A model generated the notes under the pieces. The model worked only from the letters and a program-made list of their open reading frames with translations. It did no database searches and was not told the origin of the DNA. The translations under genes were made by a program, and so were the position numbers. This document shows, one piece after another, positions 32,930 to 44,460 of a DNA stretch of 64,000 nucleotides (positions within the stretch are counted from its first letter, which is position 1; every line of letters begins with the position of its first letter). The DNA is from Larix sibirica (Eukaryota; Streptophyta; Pinopsida; Pinales; Pinaceae), in the NCBI GenBank assembly GCA_004151065.3, contig NWUY0305023538.1, forward strand, positions 1 through 64,000, in the 5' to 3' direction.

Positions 32930-33135
32930 AAACTTTAGACTTACCACCTTACCCACCTATTTGTGAACAACCGCCTTCCGACCAACCACCTTACCGATTA
33001 GTAAATGCCTTCCGACCCAACACTGCATAGACAACATATTGAATCTTTGGGAGATTCCAAGCTAGCTTAAGTATTCGGTAGATACCAAGCCGGCCACCTA
33101 ACCCCACCGATTTAGGACCTGCCTTCCATATTATC
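32930..33135 (+). repeat. Degenerate CACCTTACC / GCCTTCCGACC repeat
   Basis: TTACCACCTTACCCACC, CCGCCTTCCGACC, AACCACCTTACCGATT and AAATGCCTTCCGACCC alternate over about 100 bp, followed by GCCGGCCACCTAACC and CTGCCTTCC. Confidence 0.5.
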
Positions 33136-33401
33136 CCTTGACTGCTGCTCTCCTTCCTGCTTCGAACTTGAATGCCCTCCTTACTTCTTCTTTACGACGA
33201 AGAACTTGACGGCTTGCTGGCTAGACCATGTGGATAGACCTCCTGATAATGGCACCCATTCGTACACCCACCATATGCGAGAGGATAAATTAGATCTTAC
33301 CAAGTAGACGCCCCATACGAAGAAGGGGAGTTACAGTTGTTACCAGACAAGCGTAGTTATTGAGCCAGGGTAGCTACCATACGATAAAAAGGGAAGGAAG
33401 C

Positions 33402-33424
33402 ACTAAGTATTTGGGTGGGGGGGG
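33402..33424 (-). repeat. C-tract / CACCCAATAATACTTAG motif, minus copy
   Basis: ACTAAGTATTTGGGTGGGG and more G residues complement the motif found at 55568, 57360 and 58404. See those entries. Confidence 0.55.
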
Positions 33425-33429
33425 CAGAC

Positions 33430-36000
33430 CAGAGAGAAGATAAGTAATTTTACCGCCAGGAATATATTTAATTTATCATCACAGGATACCCGAGAGATAG
33501 TTTACCCATAAACTGAACCGTTCGAAACACAGACAGGTTCCTACCTGGAATGATTGGAAAAGAAATGACGAAGCGTTACGTTGATTCACATTTTTCGATA
33601 ATACGCAAAAGAGGGGATATACAAACTGTTAAACATAAGCCTAGAACACCAAGCCAGAAGCCCCCCCCAGGAACATTGTGTTAGAATAGGTATTCCCAAG
33701 AGATAGCATAGTTGTTAAATCTAATCTACCCAGCCAGGATGAGGAGATTAAACTATTTTATTATTATATGTTTATGTACCCAAATTTGCAGGGAGCGAAG
33801 CCGCTTTCCTTGCGTAGTAGGGGAAGGAGCGTGGGAAACTTTCAAGTTGTTGGAAGTTGGCTAGTGAAAGGGACGCTCGGTTGGCAGCTAGGAATATAGG
33901 CAAGCTAGGCAAGATATATAAAATAGAATTTTTTTTGTAGGCATTAAGATACTCCTTTCAGATAGTCAATCTTTTAGTATGGTCCTTCCCTAATGGCTCC
34001 ACCTCGCTTCCCTGAAGGGCTCTCTATCTAGCCTCTTCCCTGAGGTCTGGTCTAGTTACGTAGGTGTTGTTGGACTTGGTGGTGGGCTTGGCTTTTAGTT
34101 CTAGACCTATGGTGAACGGTTCTTCTAGGCACTGTCTGTTGCGTATGATCCTCTTGGCTTTGATACTCAAAATGTATATAAACATTAATCCTAAAAACCT
34201 TTTTCCATTTTATTGCTACAAGCTCTTGTCATTGAAGTCGTCAGCAGTTCTCATTGGCGAGAGCCATCATAGCTTTTTTTCGTTGCTTATAGCCAGTTTG
34301 TTATAGCCAGTAAGGAAGCAGTCTCTAAGACCTTACTCCATGGGAAACTCACTCTAGTTAAACAGCAGGGTCCTTAATATAAGAGTAATTGTCTCAATAG
34401 ATATGCTTTTTGGGGGTGGGACCAGACCAACAGCAGGTTGGATGCAGTCCATAAGTTTGCTTGGAACTTCTGATAGGAAAACCTTTATACGTGATACTCT
34501 CTCAATTCGATATACATCTTGTATTTGCATCTCTACGTTGACCTTTGCTATTTGGGGTGGATCCTTCCTTAGCACCATCCATAGCAGCTTGCTTATGACT
34601 AATACAAGTTCCATACATAGGGAGAGGTTTTATTGTACAGACGACTAATATTTTTCTTTAAAGCGAGTACTGGAAGTTTCCAATCCTATGAAATTCAATG
34701 TTGTTTCGGAGCCTACACTGGGAGGAGTATTAATACCCAGTGCCAGTGTGAGGTTATAGCACCCATCATCATCATCATGCCCCGGGAGAGGTTATACAAA
34801 TATGATATAGGATACTCCGAAAATTGGAAATAATCCAATGGGAATCCATGGGAGCTCTCCGCCGCTAATACAATGGGAGGAATCTGCAAAATAATCCAAA
34901 ATAATCAATGTGAAGTAAATAATCAATTGGAGAATAAGTCTACTAAGCTAAGGAGACTATTATAATCTGCTATAAGGGGGGGCTTGCCCCCTGACTGAGG
35001 ATGTTTTATTATTATTATTAATAAATATGATGGAAGCTAACTTGTTACCTTTTCCGATCTGGATATTCTGGGTAATGCGGGGCGTATAATCGAGCTGTAG
35101 CGATCCTTTTATACTGGGCGGTAAACGGGGAAGCAGCAGCAAACCTTGCAGAGAATAAACCATTATATGTATTGAACCTCAAAGTGTAAACGTGTCCCCG
35201 GTAAGTGAGGGTTATGGTCCCTCCCCCGCCCGATGCAATGTGTGTTGGTAGGCACTTTGGGTGCTTGGCTTAAGGAGTGCTTGATGGGCTGTGTGGTAAG
35301 ACAGGTGTGTCACGATCTAGCAATTAATCAATTGGTTGTATCTGGTATGGATAAGCGGTTGGCTCTTTGGGGAAGACTCACTCATGCTCCTCAAAATTAA
35401 TTGGCCCATCTCCTAAAATGCCGAATCAACGTAAGTAAGTATATAGTAGGCTTCCTCTATGATGGCTCCTCTGGTAAAAACCCTCCCTGGTTAGGTTATT
35501 CTTTCTTGTTTAACTTGGCAAATGGCTTCTTCTTTGTGTTGTCCTTGTTGAACCTGGCATCCGGTGAGAGGTAGGCTCTTTCCATCCTTCCATCCTTTGC
35601 GGTTAAAGGAAGGATTCCTTACTTCTGCAGGACTTGGCTTGGTTAGGTGGGTTAGATGAGATGAGGCTGAAGTTAACTGGTGCATGGTTTATTCCTTTCG
35701 GCGGACTTGGTTGGAATTGTGGCTGGCTAAAGGTGGAGAGTAAAAAGGTTTAAGGTTCCAAGTTGAAAAGCAAAGGCGGCTTCTGTAAAACTCAACTTAT
35801 TGCCTGGGCCAAACCCGGGATTCTATTTCAAAATAAAGATTGTATGGCTCAAACATAGCCTCATGTAAATGAAGGCATCCCGCCTCTCATAGATAAACTT
35901 CATTAAATGGAAGCGAAGCACATTCCTCCCTTTGGTCGGGGGAATTATTACTAAATAAAATAAATATCTTTTCGGTCTCCAGGAATGTATCATCTTCATC
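33430..36000. other. Spacer with chance-sized frames
   Basis: An 86-codon minus frame at 34354-34614 (DVYRIERVSRIKVFLSEVP) and a 64-codon minus frame at 35491-35685 look protein-like in part but have no recognised features. CATCATCATCATCATG lies near 34765 and TTATTATTATTA near 35007. Confidence 0.35.
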
Positions 36001-36004
36001 CTTA

Positions 36005-36230
36005 CCATCCTCCTCTGGCCTTCATATTCTTGACAGCACTGGCTCTTCTCCTATTCGTTCTTGGTTGTCTGCGTGCGTATCTTTATCTGGCCTGCATGGC
36101 GGCGGTTATCGCCTTCGTTCTGGCGGCCGTTGTTCTTGTCGTCGTCTTTTCCGTTCTTATCGTTGTTGCGGTCGTTGTCGTCGTTTCGATGTTGAAGCAG
36201 AGTGAATAAGTATGAGAGAGACAGGTCCTT
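36005..36230 (+). other. Hydrophobic-ORF repeat, copy B
   Basis: A 74-codon frame (from 35985) encodes an almost wholly hydrophobic protein with long Val/Ala/Leu runs (FVLAAVVLVVVFSVLIVVAV) that would span a membrane once or twice. At DNA level GTTCTTGGTTGTCTGCGTGC and TGCATGGCGGCGGTTATCG match GTTCTTGGTTGTTCGCGTGC and TGCATGGGGGGGCGGTCATCG in copy C (62530-62605). The GTCGTTGTCGTCGTTT run has expanded by slippage. No family is recognised. Confidence 0.35.
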
Positions 36231-36714
36231 GTACCTCCCTTGCCTTTTTTATAACTTCCTTCACGGGCCGCCGGCAGTTATCCGTCTTTCTTTCCTGGCT
36301 TTGCGTGTCTCCATCTTCTTGGCTTCCAGGATTGATTTTCCTCTTGCTTCTTTTGTCCCAGCTGAGCTGGTATCTCTGGCCTTGATGGCTCGTTGGCTGG
36401 TTTAACCGAGGATAGAGAAACCCGTGTTGATAGACCAATTAAACGACACCAAGACTGGCTGGCACCCATCACTCCAACACCCTGGTGAGCTGGCTAGTGG
36501 TATAATAAAATAGCCCGGGCTTGCTTTCGCTTGCTAGCTATAGGAGAGGGAGGTGCGATCCGACGAAACAAGCATTGTTTGCTTTGACGCTGGGATAAAA
36601 ATCGGCGGTGGGATAAAGGCATAACGAACTAAACCGACGAAGCTGGTTCGCGGGGCTGTTGGCCTTTTTTCTGCTCCTGGAACTTAGGCTAGGAATTATG
36701 ATACCGGTTTAATT

Positions 36715-36930
36715 GCTGCTGTTGGGATCCCTGTGCCTGTTCTTGTGCAGCTTGGGATGTTGCTCCTTCAACTGCTATTGGGAATTCTCCTGGGAATAAT
36801 TATGTTGGTTCAACCGTTGGAACTGATCTTGAAACTGAGGCTAGGAATTATGTTAGTAAAACTGGTGCTTTTGGAGATGATCCTGATTCAAATGATGGGA
36901 ATGAAATTATTTGTTCAATCGTTGTTCGGC
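36715..36930 (+). repeat. ACTGCT word-repeat family, block 3 (plus)
   Basis: Reads GTTGCTCCTTCAACTGCTATTGG, AATTCTCCTGGGAATAATTATG, GGTTCAACC, GGAACTGATC and AAACTGGTGCTTTTGG on the plus strand, that is, opposite in orientation to 22010-23745. Confidence 0.8.
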
Positions 36931-37720
36931 CTCCGGAGGAGCTCATGGGAGGCTGGGAGAATAGGCGGGCTGGTTTTTGGCTCGTTGGTTCATATACGTT
37001 GATTCACCGTACGCTCTTTATTTGATTAATGGACAGTATTTTTAGGGGCGAGGAAAGCCAGGAGCCAGTAAACAGAAGCCTTTAATCTTTGAACCTTTAA
37101 CTTTTTGAAAAAATGCCAGATGTCTTTTTACAGTCACCGAGGGCCTTTCATCTAGCCTCACCTTCAACCTTCCTTTTGTCTGTAAACTGGAACCTTACAC
37201 CCTTCCCTGTAGATGTGGGCAATCAATCAATAACTTTCTGGGCAAGCATCACCCTACCTCTATCTACCCATCTTCCCTGACCGGGAACCTAACTAGCACT
37301 ATGCATATGGCGCATGATCCTAAACGGGTGCATCGTAATGCCTAGTAACTCGTGTTCCATATTGGTCTTTCCATCGCGTAGGTTGTATTGTTCTCTGCCC
37401 CTGCCAACGCCAATCAACATAAAAAATGAACTCGACATGCATCGTGGGAACTTAATCGTACTTCATGCATTGAACCAGCAGCATTGTGTAAAATAAAGCA
37501 TCTTACATATCGAACAGATTTTAGGTAACCATATCCAGCACTATCTACGACGCATATATAACACCTTGGAGCATATATAACTTACCTCACCTGAACTAGT
37601 TCTTGATACCACTTTATGTTAAGGGCCCCCCTGAAGAAAGGTACCGCTAGAAGGTAACGCACCGGGAAGGAAGAAGGTAACGCAACAAACAAATCTGCTT
37701 GGACCGGTTCCTGCTTATTA
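36931..37720. other. Spacer, nothing recognised
   Basis: No gene seen. TTTAATCTTTGAACCTTTAACTTTTTG (37082) is a loose repeat, and GAAGGTACCGCTAGAAGGTAACGC and GAAGGTAACGC near 37637-37685 form a short triplicate. Confidence 0.4.
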
Positions 37721-37724
37721 AACT

Positions 37725-38330
37725 GCTTGCTAGGAAATCTGCTCCTTCAACTGCTGCTAGTAGTATTGCCGCCAGTTCAACTTCAGCTGGAAAAAATTAC
37801 ATTTAACCCGCTGGTGTTGTAAGTACTTCCGGTTCTACTGGTAATGTTGCTGGTGGGGCTGCTGGTCGTAATGCTGGCAGGAATGAGGAAGAAGCCGCTT
37901 CAACTGCTAATTGAAATGGTTCAACTGATCCTGATGCAAATGCGCTTGGAACTGCTTCTGCTGGGGGAAATAAGGCTGCTCCTTCAATTCTCCTGGAACT
38001 TATGATGTTACTTTTTCTGATAATGCTCCTTCTGCTGCTCTTGGAAATGATGATCCTGGGATTCCTTTTTATACTAAGGAAGCTGGTAATGCTGTTGGAA
38101 ATGCTAGTAAAACTGGTGCTTATGATTCAACTGCTGGTCCTTCTGCTTATGGAAATTACCCTGGTAATGCTGTCCCTTCAACTTATTATGTAAATTCTCT
38201 TGGAACTGCTTAAAATGCTGGGACTTATTCAGGTTATGCTTAAATGATCTTGGTCATTGTAGTGTTGCTTGCGCTGCTTGGGCTGCTGTCAGTTAAACTA
38301 GTGATGCTATTTATGGGGCTTCACCTTCCG
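37725..38330 (+). repeat. ACTGCT word-repeat family, block 4 (plus)
   Basis: Words GCTCCTTCAACTGCTG, GGAACTTATGATG, AATGATGATCCTGGGATTCC, GGTAATGCTGTTGGAAATGC and GATTCAACTGCTGG fill the segment. Frame slips are common and all three frames give leucine-rich, Asn/Gly-rich or Ser-rich runs, as in a repeat. Confidence 0.8.
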
Positions 38331-41070
38331 CATTAGTCCGGGATAGATAGATTTGAGTGAGATAGTATGCTGGTCACGGCTAGGCTTATGTATAATTTGT
38401 ATCTCGGGACCACGTAACGCTCTACGGGGGAGGTAATTCAACGCCTAAGCGAGGTTACTTCAGGCAGAACAGAGACAAGTGTAGTTAAAAATCGAGTTGC
38501 TTATCTAGTCCCAGCCAAAGATTCAGTAGCTCCAATTGATCCAGTTGAGTTGACCGGGTTCCGGCACTACCGGCATAAAGCCATACATATATTTTCCATG
38601 CTTGCCTGGAAAGAGAGATTTTGATTGATGACCAACATATTCGGGAGGGGCGGGTCCAACGACCAGATTGATAGGGGTTTTACAACGGACAAAGCCAACA
38701 GAGCGGTTTGAACCCCGGCGGATGGAGGGCAGACTTACATGTTACCAGTAAAGGAAGAGACAGGAAGGAATCAGCCTTTTGCCTTGAGCCTTAAGCCTAA
38801 ACAAGTCCACCACACTACACCATACCTACAACAGGGAGGGGCAGACGTGTTATATACGTCAATTCACCACTTGGGGAAGAGCATTGCCCGTTTCGAGTAT
38901 CGGAGGAAATTGATAAGACGGGATAGCAGCATCAGTTGCGCTTAGGTTTAGTGGGAACCTCGCTCCTTCCTGGCAAAAGGGTTTAGGTTCAAGGCCTACG
39001 GTGACTGGTGAAAGAATTATTCTTCAGCTGAGAGGTTTGAGGCTCCTTCCCCCGCCTGGTGAACAACTTCTGGTTATAAGCTCCTCCTGTTGAATGAATG
39101 GCTTCTGCAGAGAACCCCTTCCACATGTTACCCCGTTAAATAGACCCCCTTCAATACAGACCCCTTCAAGCCAGACCCGATAAAGAGGACATAACCCAAC
39201 TTGCCGCTACGGAACTAGAGTTCCTATATAACTTACATATAACGAATGAAGTAAGTAACGAACTCTAAGCGAGTAAGCGCTGAAGCAGAGGCCGAAGCCA
39301 GAGAAGGGGTAATTGGCTACCCCTAAAGCTACTCACAGGGACCACTTACAAGTGCTACTCCTACAACTACACATAGAGGCTACACTACTGCATACACACA
39401 AATATATATATTGTATATATATAATAACGTATGTAACACAATGATTGTCTATTCCCTTGTGTTCTGGTAGGCTATGTATTCCCTATTTTCGTGTATTCCG
39501 CTAGTAATTACTCGTATAAAATATCTAATGTAACTAGAGATAGCATAAAGAAAAGACATAAATAACTCTGTAAAACAAAGTTTGATTGAGAAAGATGGCA
39601 ATTCAGAAAGCAAGCGATAAAGAAGGCAGGTATTGCTTAGCAACCGACTGGTCAATTCACTAGTAAAAACCTGGCCTTATTCCTTAAATTAGAATCCATG
39701 TTTGGTCGGTCCACAGATTATTTCAAATTTATATTGCCATAGAGAGTTCTACTTGCATCTGTTTTAACAAATGAGCTGGCAGTCTCTCTTACTGTAAGTA
39801 AGGCAGTATATTAAGCTGCTTGTTGTTTCCATGGCACTGAGGCATGGACAAATAGAAAGCTTGTCTCTGTCTGCTGGCTTTCACTCGTCTCTATTAAGAC
39901 CCGGGGCTAAGGCTAGTCTATTAGGCTAGGCCCGTCTCCAACAGGCTTGTTTCCATGGAACTAAGGCTAAGCTAAGGCTCTTTCTTATTATCCAATGGCC
40001 GGTCTGGAAAGTAGTCCCCCTATTTATTGAAAAAAATTAGTTATTTAACCCAGTAGGCAGGCACGCCTTCAGACCCCCCTAAAACCCATCCTTTATCATG
40101 AAAAATGCACGGATGAGGGAATATACTGGAACCACTCAACAATCACAAAACTAGCCGGGGAATTTACTTTATAGGGTTTGACCTCACCTGCGCTCTAGCC
40201 TCTTATGCTGTCCTCTTGGCCTTATAGGAAGGAATCACCTGTCTGTCGTTGGATCGTACGTGGGAACTATTTAATAATTAGATGTTACGTACTTGGGTTG
40301 ACATACCAGTTGTATTTTATTTTGAAGCCGAAAGCACTATTGAAATCGATGACCTTACCTTTAATGTTTTCCACCCTTAACTTTAATTGCCTTATCCTAC
40401 TCTTAGTTGAGTGCTGCCCCTAACTACTCGCTTAATAATGCTCGGGCAACAGAAACAAGGAAGGGGATAGATGATTCATATACACAACGGATAGCGGGTA
40501 TATAAATTACATAAACCAAAACACGGGTGGATGTGGATGGGATGGTCTCCGGGGTATAAGGAACGAGGGTATTGCTCCCGGTATTGGCTATGAAAAGCTG
40601 GCTATGCTAGGGACGATGCCATGGGACTATGACAGGGGACTATGACTATTGGTTTACTCATCAATGAGAAAATAAAAGTACTCCCGGCAATGCCAACTGG
40701 CTATTAACAATGAACGACTAGCGACTATCGGCCTGACCATCAGGCAAAGAGAACCGGCTATGTGTGGCTCTCGTCTATGAATCCACTGGCTTACACACTC
40801 ACTCGGTCCCGTACCGTCCGTACCCTTCCGTGGGACCAGCTCTCTCTGGGATGTGTGTTATCAATAAATAACTATCGCGGGCATACCCACCTCCCTTCCC
40901 TGCGCCCCTACCCGACCAGCGTGAAAGAACCAACCATACAAGCATGAAAGAGACTTACCCTACTGGAAAAGCGTGACTGCCAAAACCTTCATAGCGTGGA
41001 TGGCTAAACCTATCCCTATAGATATATAAGGAGCAAAATGAGCAAGCTAATTAGGTAGCTTATGTGGGGG
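38331..41070. other. Spacer, nothing recognised
   Basis: 39310-39390 (GCTACTCCTACAACTACACATAGAGGC) resembles 53090-53150 (GCTACTCCTGCAGATACACACATGGAGC), a diverged pair. 39208-39235 has the third GGAAC-GTTCC word. TATATATATTGTATATATATAA lies near 39402. CCCGTACCGTCCGTACCC near 40808 is a reverse GGTACGG word. No gene is seen. Confidence 0.4.
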
Positions 41071-42010
41071 GGGCTTCCACCCATCCTCAGAAAGCCTCAG
41101 AAAGGAGAGAAGGAAGGAAAGTACCACCTTTTATACGCTTACCTACCTTTTTTTCTTTTATACTCACCTTTCTTAACGTTCTTTTTACGTTCCTTTTACT
41201 TACCTTTTTAGCTTACCTAGGTTATGTGTGTATTCTAAAGTTTAGCCTCATAACTTCCACCTTTTACGTATTTACCTCAGAACCAGTTAAGTTTCATGCT
41301 ACCTCAGAAAGGTTTATTTACGTACTTGATGCCTGAACGTACTCCTCAGAAAGGGGATGTTATTCCGGGTTGTTGGAACATCCAGAACGTTGGAAGATAC
41401 GTGTTATAAAGTTTACTCTAACGTTTCCAGAACATCCAGAACGTTCCCTCCTCCATCCAGTATAAAGAACGTATATAGTTTTGTTGTACCTCAGAAAGGG
41501 TTTTAGTACGGGAGCGAAGCGAGCTAACGTTATATGGGAGATCGTAGCGCAGCTAGTTATTCCGGTTTCCTTACATCCAGAACGGGACGTGTTCAAGCAT
41601 CCAGAACGTATTCAAGTAAACAGAACGTATATAAAGTTTACTCTTCCATTTATATAAGTGATTTACTCCTGTTAGTTTTTATACAACCTAGTTTATAAAG
41701 TTTACTCTAACGTTTTAACCTTCCTAGTTTTCTACAACCTCTTTAACGCTCTTTTACTCTCACCTAACCTTTCCTCTTTTATACTCACACTTACTTCCAC
41801 TTACCATTTATTCTACCCTTACTTCCATCAGAACAATTTATCTACTTGATACTTCCCTCAGGATTTGTTTTACAGCCAGACATTAGAACCACCTTTTTAT
41901 CTACCTTACGTTCAACATCTATAAAACGTTCTACCTCAGAACCAGTTTTTTTACAGCCAGACTTCCATCATGATTTATCTACCCAGCGCTCTAAGCCTAT
42001 TTAAGCCTCT
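41070..42010 (+). repeat. Degenerate CCTCAGAAAG / CCAGAACGTT / CTTACC array
   Basis: About 0.9 kb is built from CCTCAGAAAGG, CATCCAGAACGTT, AAAGTTTACTC, TTTTATACTCACC and CTTCCATCA words at irregular spacing (CCTCAGAA occurs about eight times). GAGCGAAGCGAGC lies at 41511. Low-complexity 70 to 90 codon frames across it are by-products. Confidence 0.65.
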
Positions 42011-42029
42011 CTAAAGCCTTACCTCAGAA

Positions 42030-42300
42030 CCACAGGATTTCCAGGACAAGCAGCAGAACGACCAACAGTTGAAAGAGCCGTTCCAAGCTAAGCAGCACCA
42101 GCACAAGCAATCCCAGGATAATTTATAGCATCACCAGTCTAACCAGTTGAAAGAGCATATAAGGATTATTTCTAAGAGCGTTTCCATTAGCAGTTCCCAG
42201 AGCAGTACCATAAGCAGTTTCATAAGTAGCAGTACCATAAGCAGTTTCATAAGTAGCAGTACCATAAGCAATTCAATTAGCTCAACCAAGAGCAGGCACC
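42030..42300 (-). repeat. ACTGCT word-repeat family, block 5, with 27-bp tandem
   Basis: CAAGCAGCAGAACGACC, CAGTTGAAAGAGC and TCCCAGGATAATTTATAGC are family words in minus orientation. At 42201-42254 a perfect 27-bp unit (AGCAGTACCATAAGCAG and ten further bases) occurs twice and a third copy is cut at 42270. The recent tandem on an otherwise diverged background shows that slippage is still acting on this family. Confidence 0.8.
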
Positions 42301-42369
42301 ATCAGACCCACAAACCCCCCTCAAAAGTACCGCCGGACCCATACCCAGTTGGGCAAAGCTAGCCACCTC

Positions 42370-43010
42370 ACCTAGTGTACCTTCTCTCTGTTAGGGATCG
42401 AGATAAAGAGCCTCGTTAGCGTGATTATGAGTCTCGTGGTTGTTTAGATCCAGGGTGGGAGGACAGGGGTGAGCGATACCCAGCGGTAGACCCAGAAGCA
42501 GATCCTTAAGCTTACCCAGTACCAACAGCAGTAGATACAACCTATATCGCTAGTATAGACGGAGGCTATACCAATGATGACAATAGCAGTACCAATAGGA
42601 TCAGCATACCTTCCAGTTCCATGTCGAGAGCGGCTTAGCCGATGATCCCAACCCATACCGAGATGCAGATCCTTATGATGGGCGTGATCCTGTTATGCCT
42701 GTTGCTTCAGAGCCGGCATCAGTAACAAAGCTAGCAGCAGTATCTACGTAAGCTATTGAAGCACCCCCTCTCCCTCCTTATAGGAGGGAAATCGCTCCTT
42801 ACGTAACCCCCTCTCCATAATTGTTAAAGCATTAATTAATAAGTTTCAAATTCCAGATCAATATTAAGTTCCATATCCTTATGCAAAACCTATAGGTGTA
42901 GGGACAGATCCAGAGCCATTTGATCAATATCGAGTAGCTATAGCAGATCCATTTAGATATCGAGACCCCCAGGTACACCAATTTGAGTAGCAACTGACCC
43001 AGCGAACTCA
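42370..43010 (+). other. Asp/Pro/Arg-rich reading tract, coding-like but broken
   Basis: From about 42390 the plus strand gives protein-like runs with sparse stops and frame changes: RDRDKEPR, RDYESRGCLDPGWEDRGER, AVDPEADP, AVDTTYIASIDGGYTNDD, then ADDPNPYRDADPYDGRDPV and later GVGTDPEPFDQYRVAIADPF and RYRDPQVHQFE. DNA words GATCC(A/T), GCAGATCC and CAGTACC are over-represented, so repetition could create the pattern. It is either a decayed gene for a charged low-complexity protein or another word-repeat family next to block 5. Undecided. Confidence 0.35.
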
Positions 43011-43239
43011 CTTGAACTTACTTTAGTTGATGTGTCCCAATTAATGATTTCAATTCATTCATGCTCGGTGATGGGTAATGCAATTCGTTCTCCATATCGA
43101 GACCTATAGTCCCAGACCCATGACCAGTTGTAGAGCCGCATATCTGGTTAATGATCCAGTAGCGGGCACAGACAGAAGTAAAGGAAGTACTTGGAAGCAG
43201 TTACAAATCCATATGTTCATTCAGTTGCAATTATGAACT

Positions 43240-43890
43240 GTCACTGAGCTTTTAGCACGAAGTATAGTTCATGCACGTAGTATAGGTAGAGCTTAATTCA
43301 TGCACTGAAAGACAAGAGTTCTTTCTATCAACATGGACCAGAGCTTCATTCATGAACCAACCAGAGTTTCATGGCACTAACTAAGTATAGTTTCAATGAG
43401 TATAGGTTAATGCTTTTCACTTTATAGCTCTGATTGACGGTAATATTGGCTCTCCTTAATTTACTCTTGACTCTTGGATCAACTATTGGCTATAGACAAT
43501 GATAAAAGGGCGAGTACTACCGGCAAGTACTACCGACAATGGACAACTGGCTATTGAAACGAACCTTACCTTCATTCAACGACTAGCGACTATTGGCAGC
43601 ACTGACTATAGCATCATTCATGCATCGACAAGAGTTTAATACACTGACTAGAGCTTCTAGGAAGAATAACTGTTTACAGCCTAGTTGAGTAACCCGGTAG
43701 CTAAACGGATTAGCCAATCCAATTAGCCGAGCTACAGTCCAGTAAGTAGCCAAAGTAGTTGCCAAGCATATGAATAGCCAAGCAGCCGAGTAACCAAATA
43801 TCCCCAATTCGATCCGAGTATCCAAGCTGAGCAACCAAACCGTGCAGTCCAACCGAGTAGCCCCGCCCATAACCCTGTGTCTCATATAGG
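43240..43890. repeat. Two word-repeat families: GAGCTTCATTCATGCAC and CCGAGTAGCC
   Basis: 43240-43400 and 43600-43660 carry GAGCTTCATTCATGAACC, AGTTCATGCACGTAG and CATGCATCGACAAGAG variants. 43690-43880 carries AGTTGAGTAACCCGG, AGCCGAGTAACC, GAGTATCCAAGC and CCGAGTAGCCC at about 13 to 17 bp spacing. The same two families stand side by side again at 55805-56345 and, in part, at 51640-51760, so they spread together. Confidence 0.6.
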
Positions 43891-44224
43891 TAAGTGAGGT
43901 AAAGTAAGAGTTTTAGTTTTAGGCTCAAGGTGTAGTTCTATGTAGAATAGAGCTCGAGGTAGAGGTAAATGTATGTTTGCTCTAGGCTATGACCGGCTGT
44001 CGATGATTGGCTTAAATTATTTACTATGAATCTATAATCTTATGCCTATGGTCGGCTAGGACTCTTGGCTATTTCTTTTTATTATGGCCTCCTCATTCGT
44101 CCGGGGACAAGCCCTCTCGAAATATGTAGGCAATCAATCAAGATATATCCAACTCTACCTACCTACCAGACTAACGTGAATTAAACAGTGTGTATGTGGA
44201 TGATCCTTAGGTGCATAGTAAATA
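43891..44224. other. Spacer, nothing recognised
   Basis: Words GGCTATGACCGGCTGTCG and GATTGGCT hint at another degenerate repeat, but nothing is firm. Confidence 0.35.
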
Positions 44225-44460
44225 AGATCATCCATCGGTTCCAAAACATACAATAATACGTTGACTCCTGGCATTTACTTCATTGAGTACCAACATCGAG
44301 TGATCACCACCTGAATTGACTCTTGGACCGAGTGCATTAAACCCTGGCATTGACACTGGACATGGAATAGTACCATAAGTGGATAACCACCTACCTACCT
44401 GGTCTCCTACCAGCATCGAAACTGGATCTAGTAGTGGCAAAGAATAATCCTGGGGCATCA
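44225..44460 (+). repeat. Degenerate CATCGAGTG / CCTGGCATTGA repeat
   Basis: TGACTCCTGGCATTTACTTC, GAGTACCAACATCGAGTG, GACTCTTGGACCGAGTG, AACCCTGGCATTGACACTGG and CAGCATCGAAACTGGATC repeat at about 26 to 32 bp. The end, CTAGTAGTGGCAAAGAAT-ATCCTGGGGCATCAC, also occurs at 49375-49410. Confidence 0.5.

Noticed and set aside
35985-36209. Functional small membrane protein gene
   Set aside because: Val/Leu run comes from an expanded GTCGTT-type DNA repeat, and related copies at 4020 and 62412 do not keep one frame.
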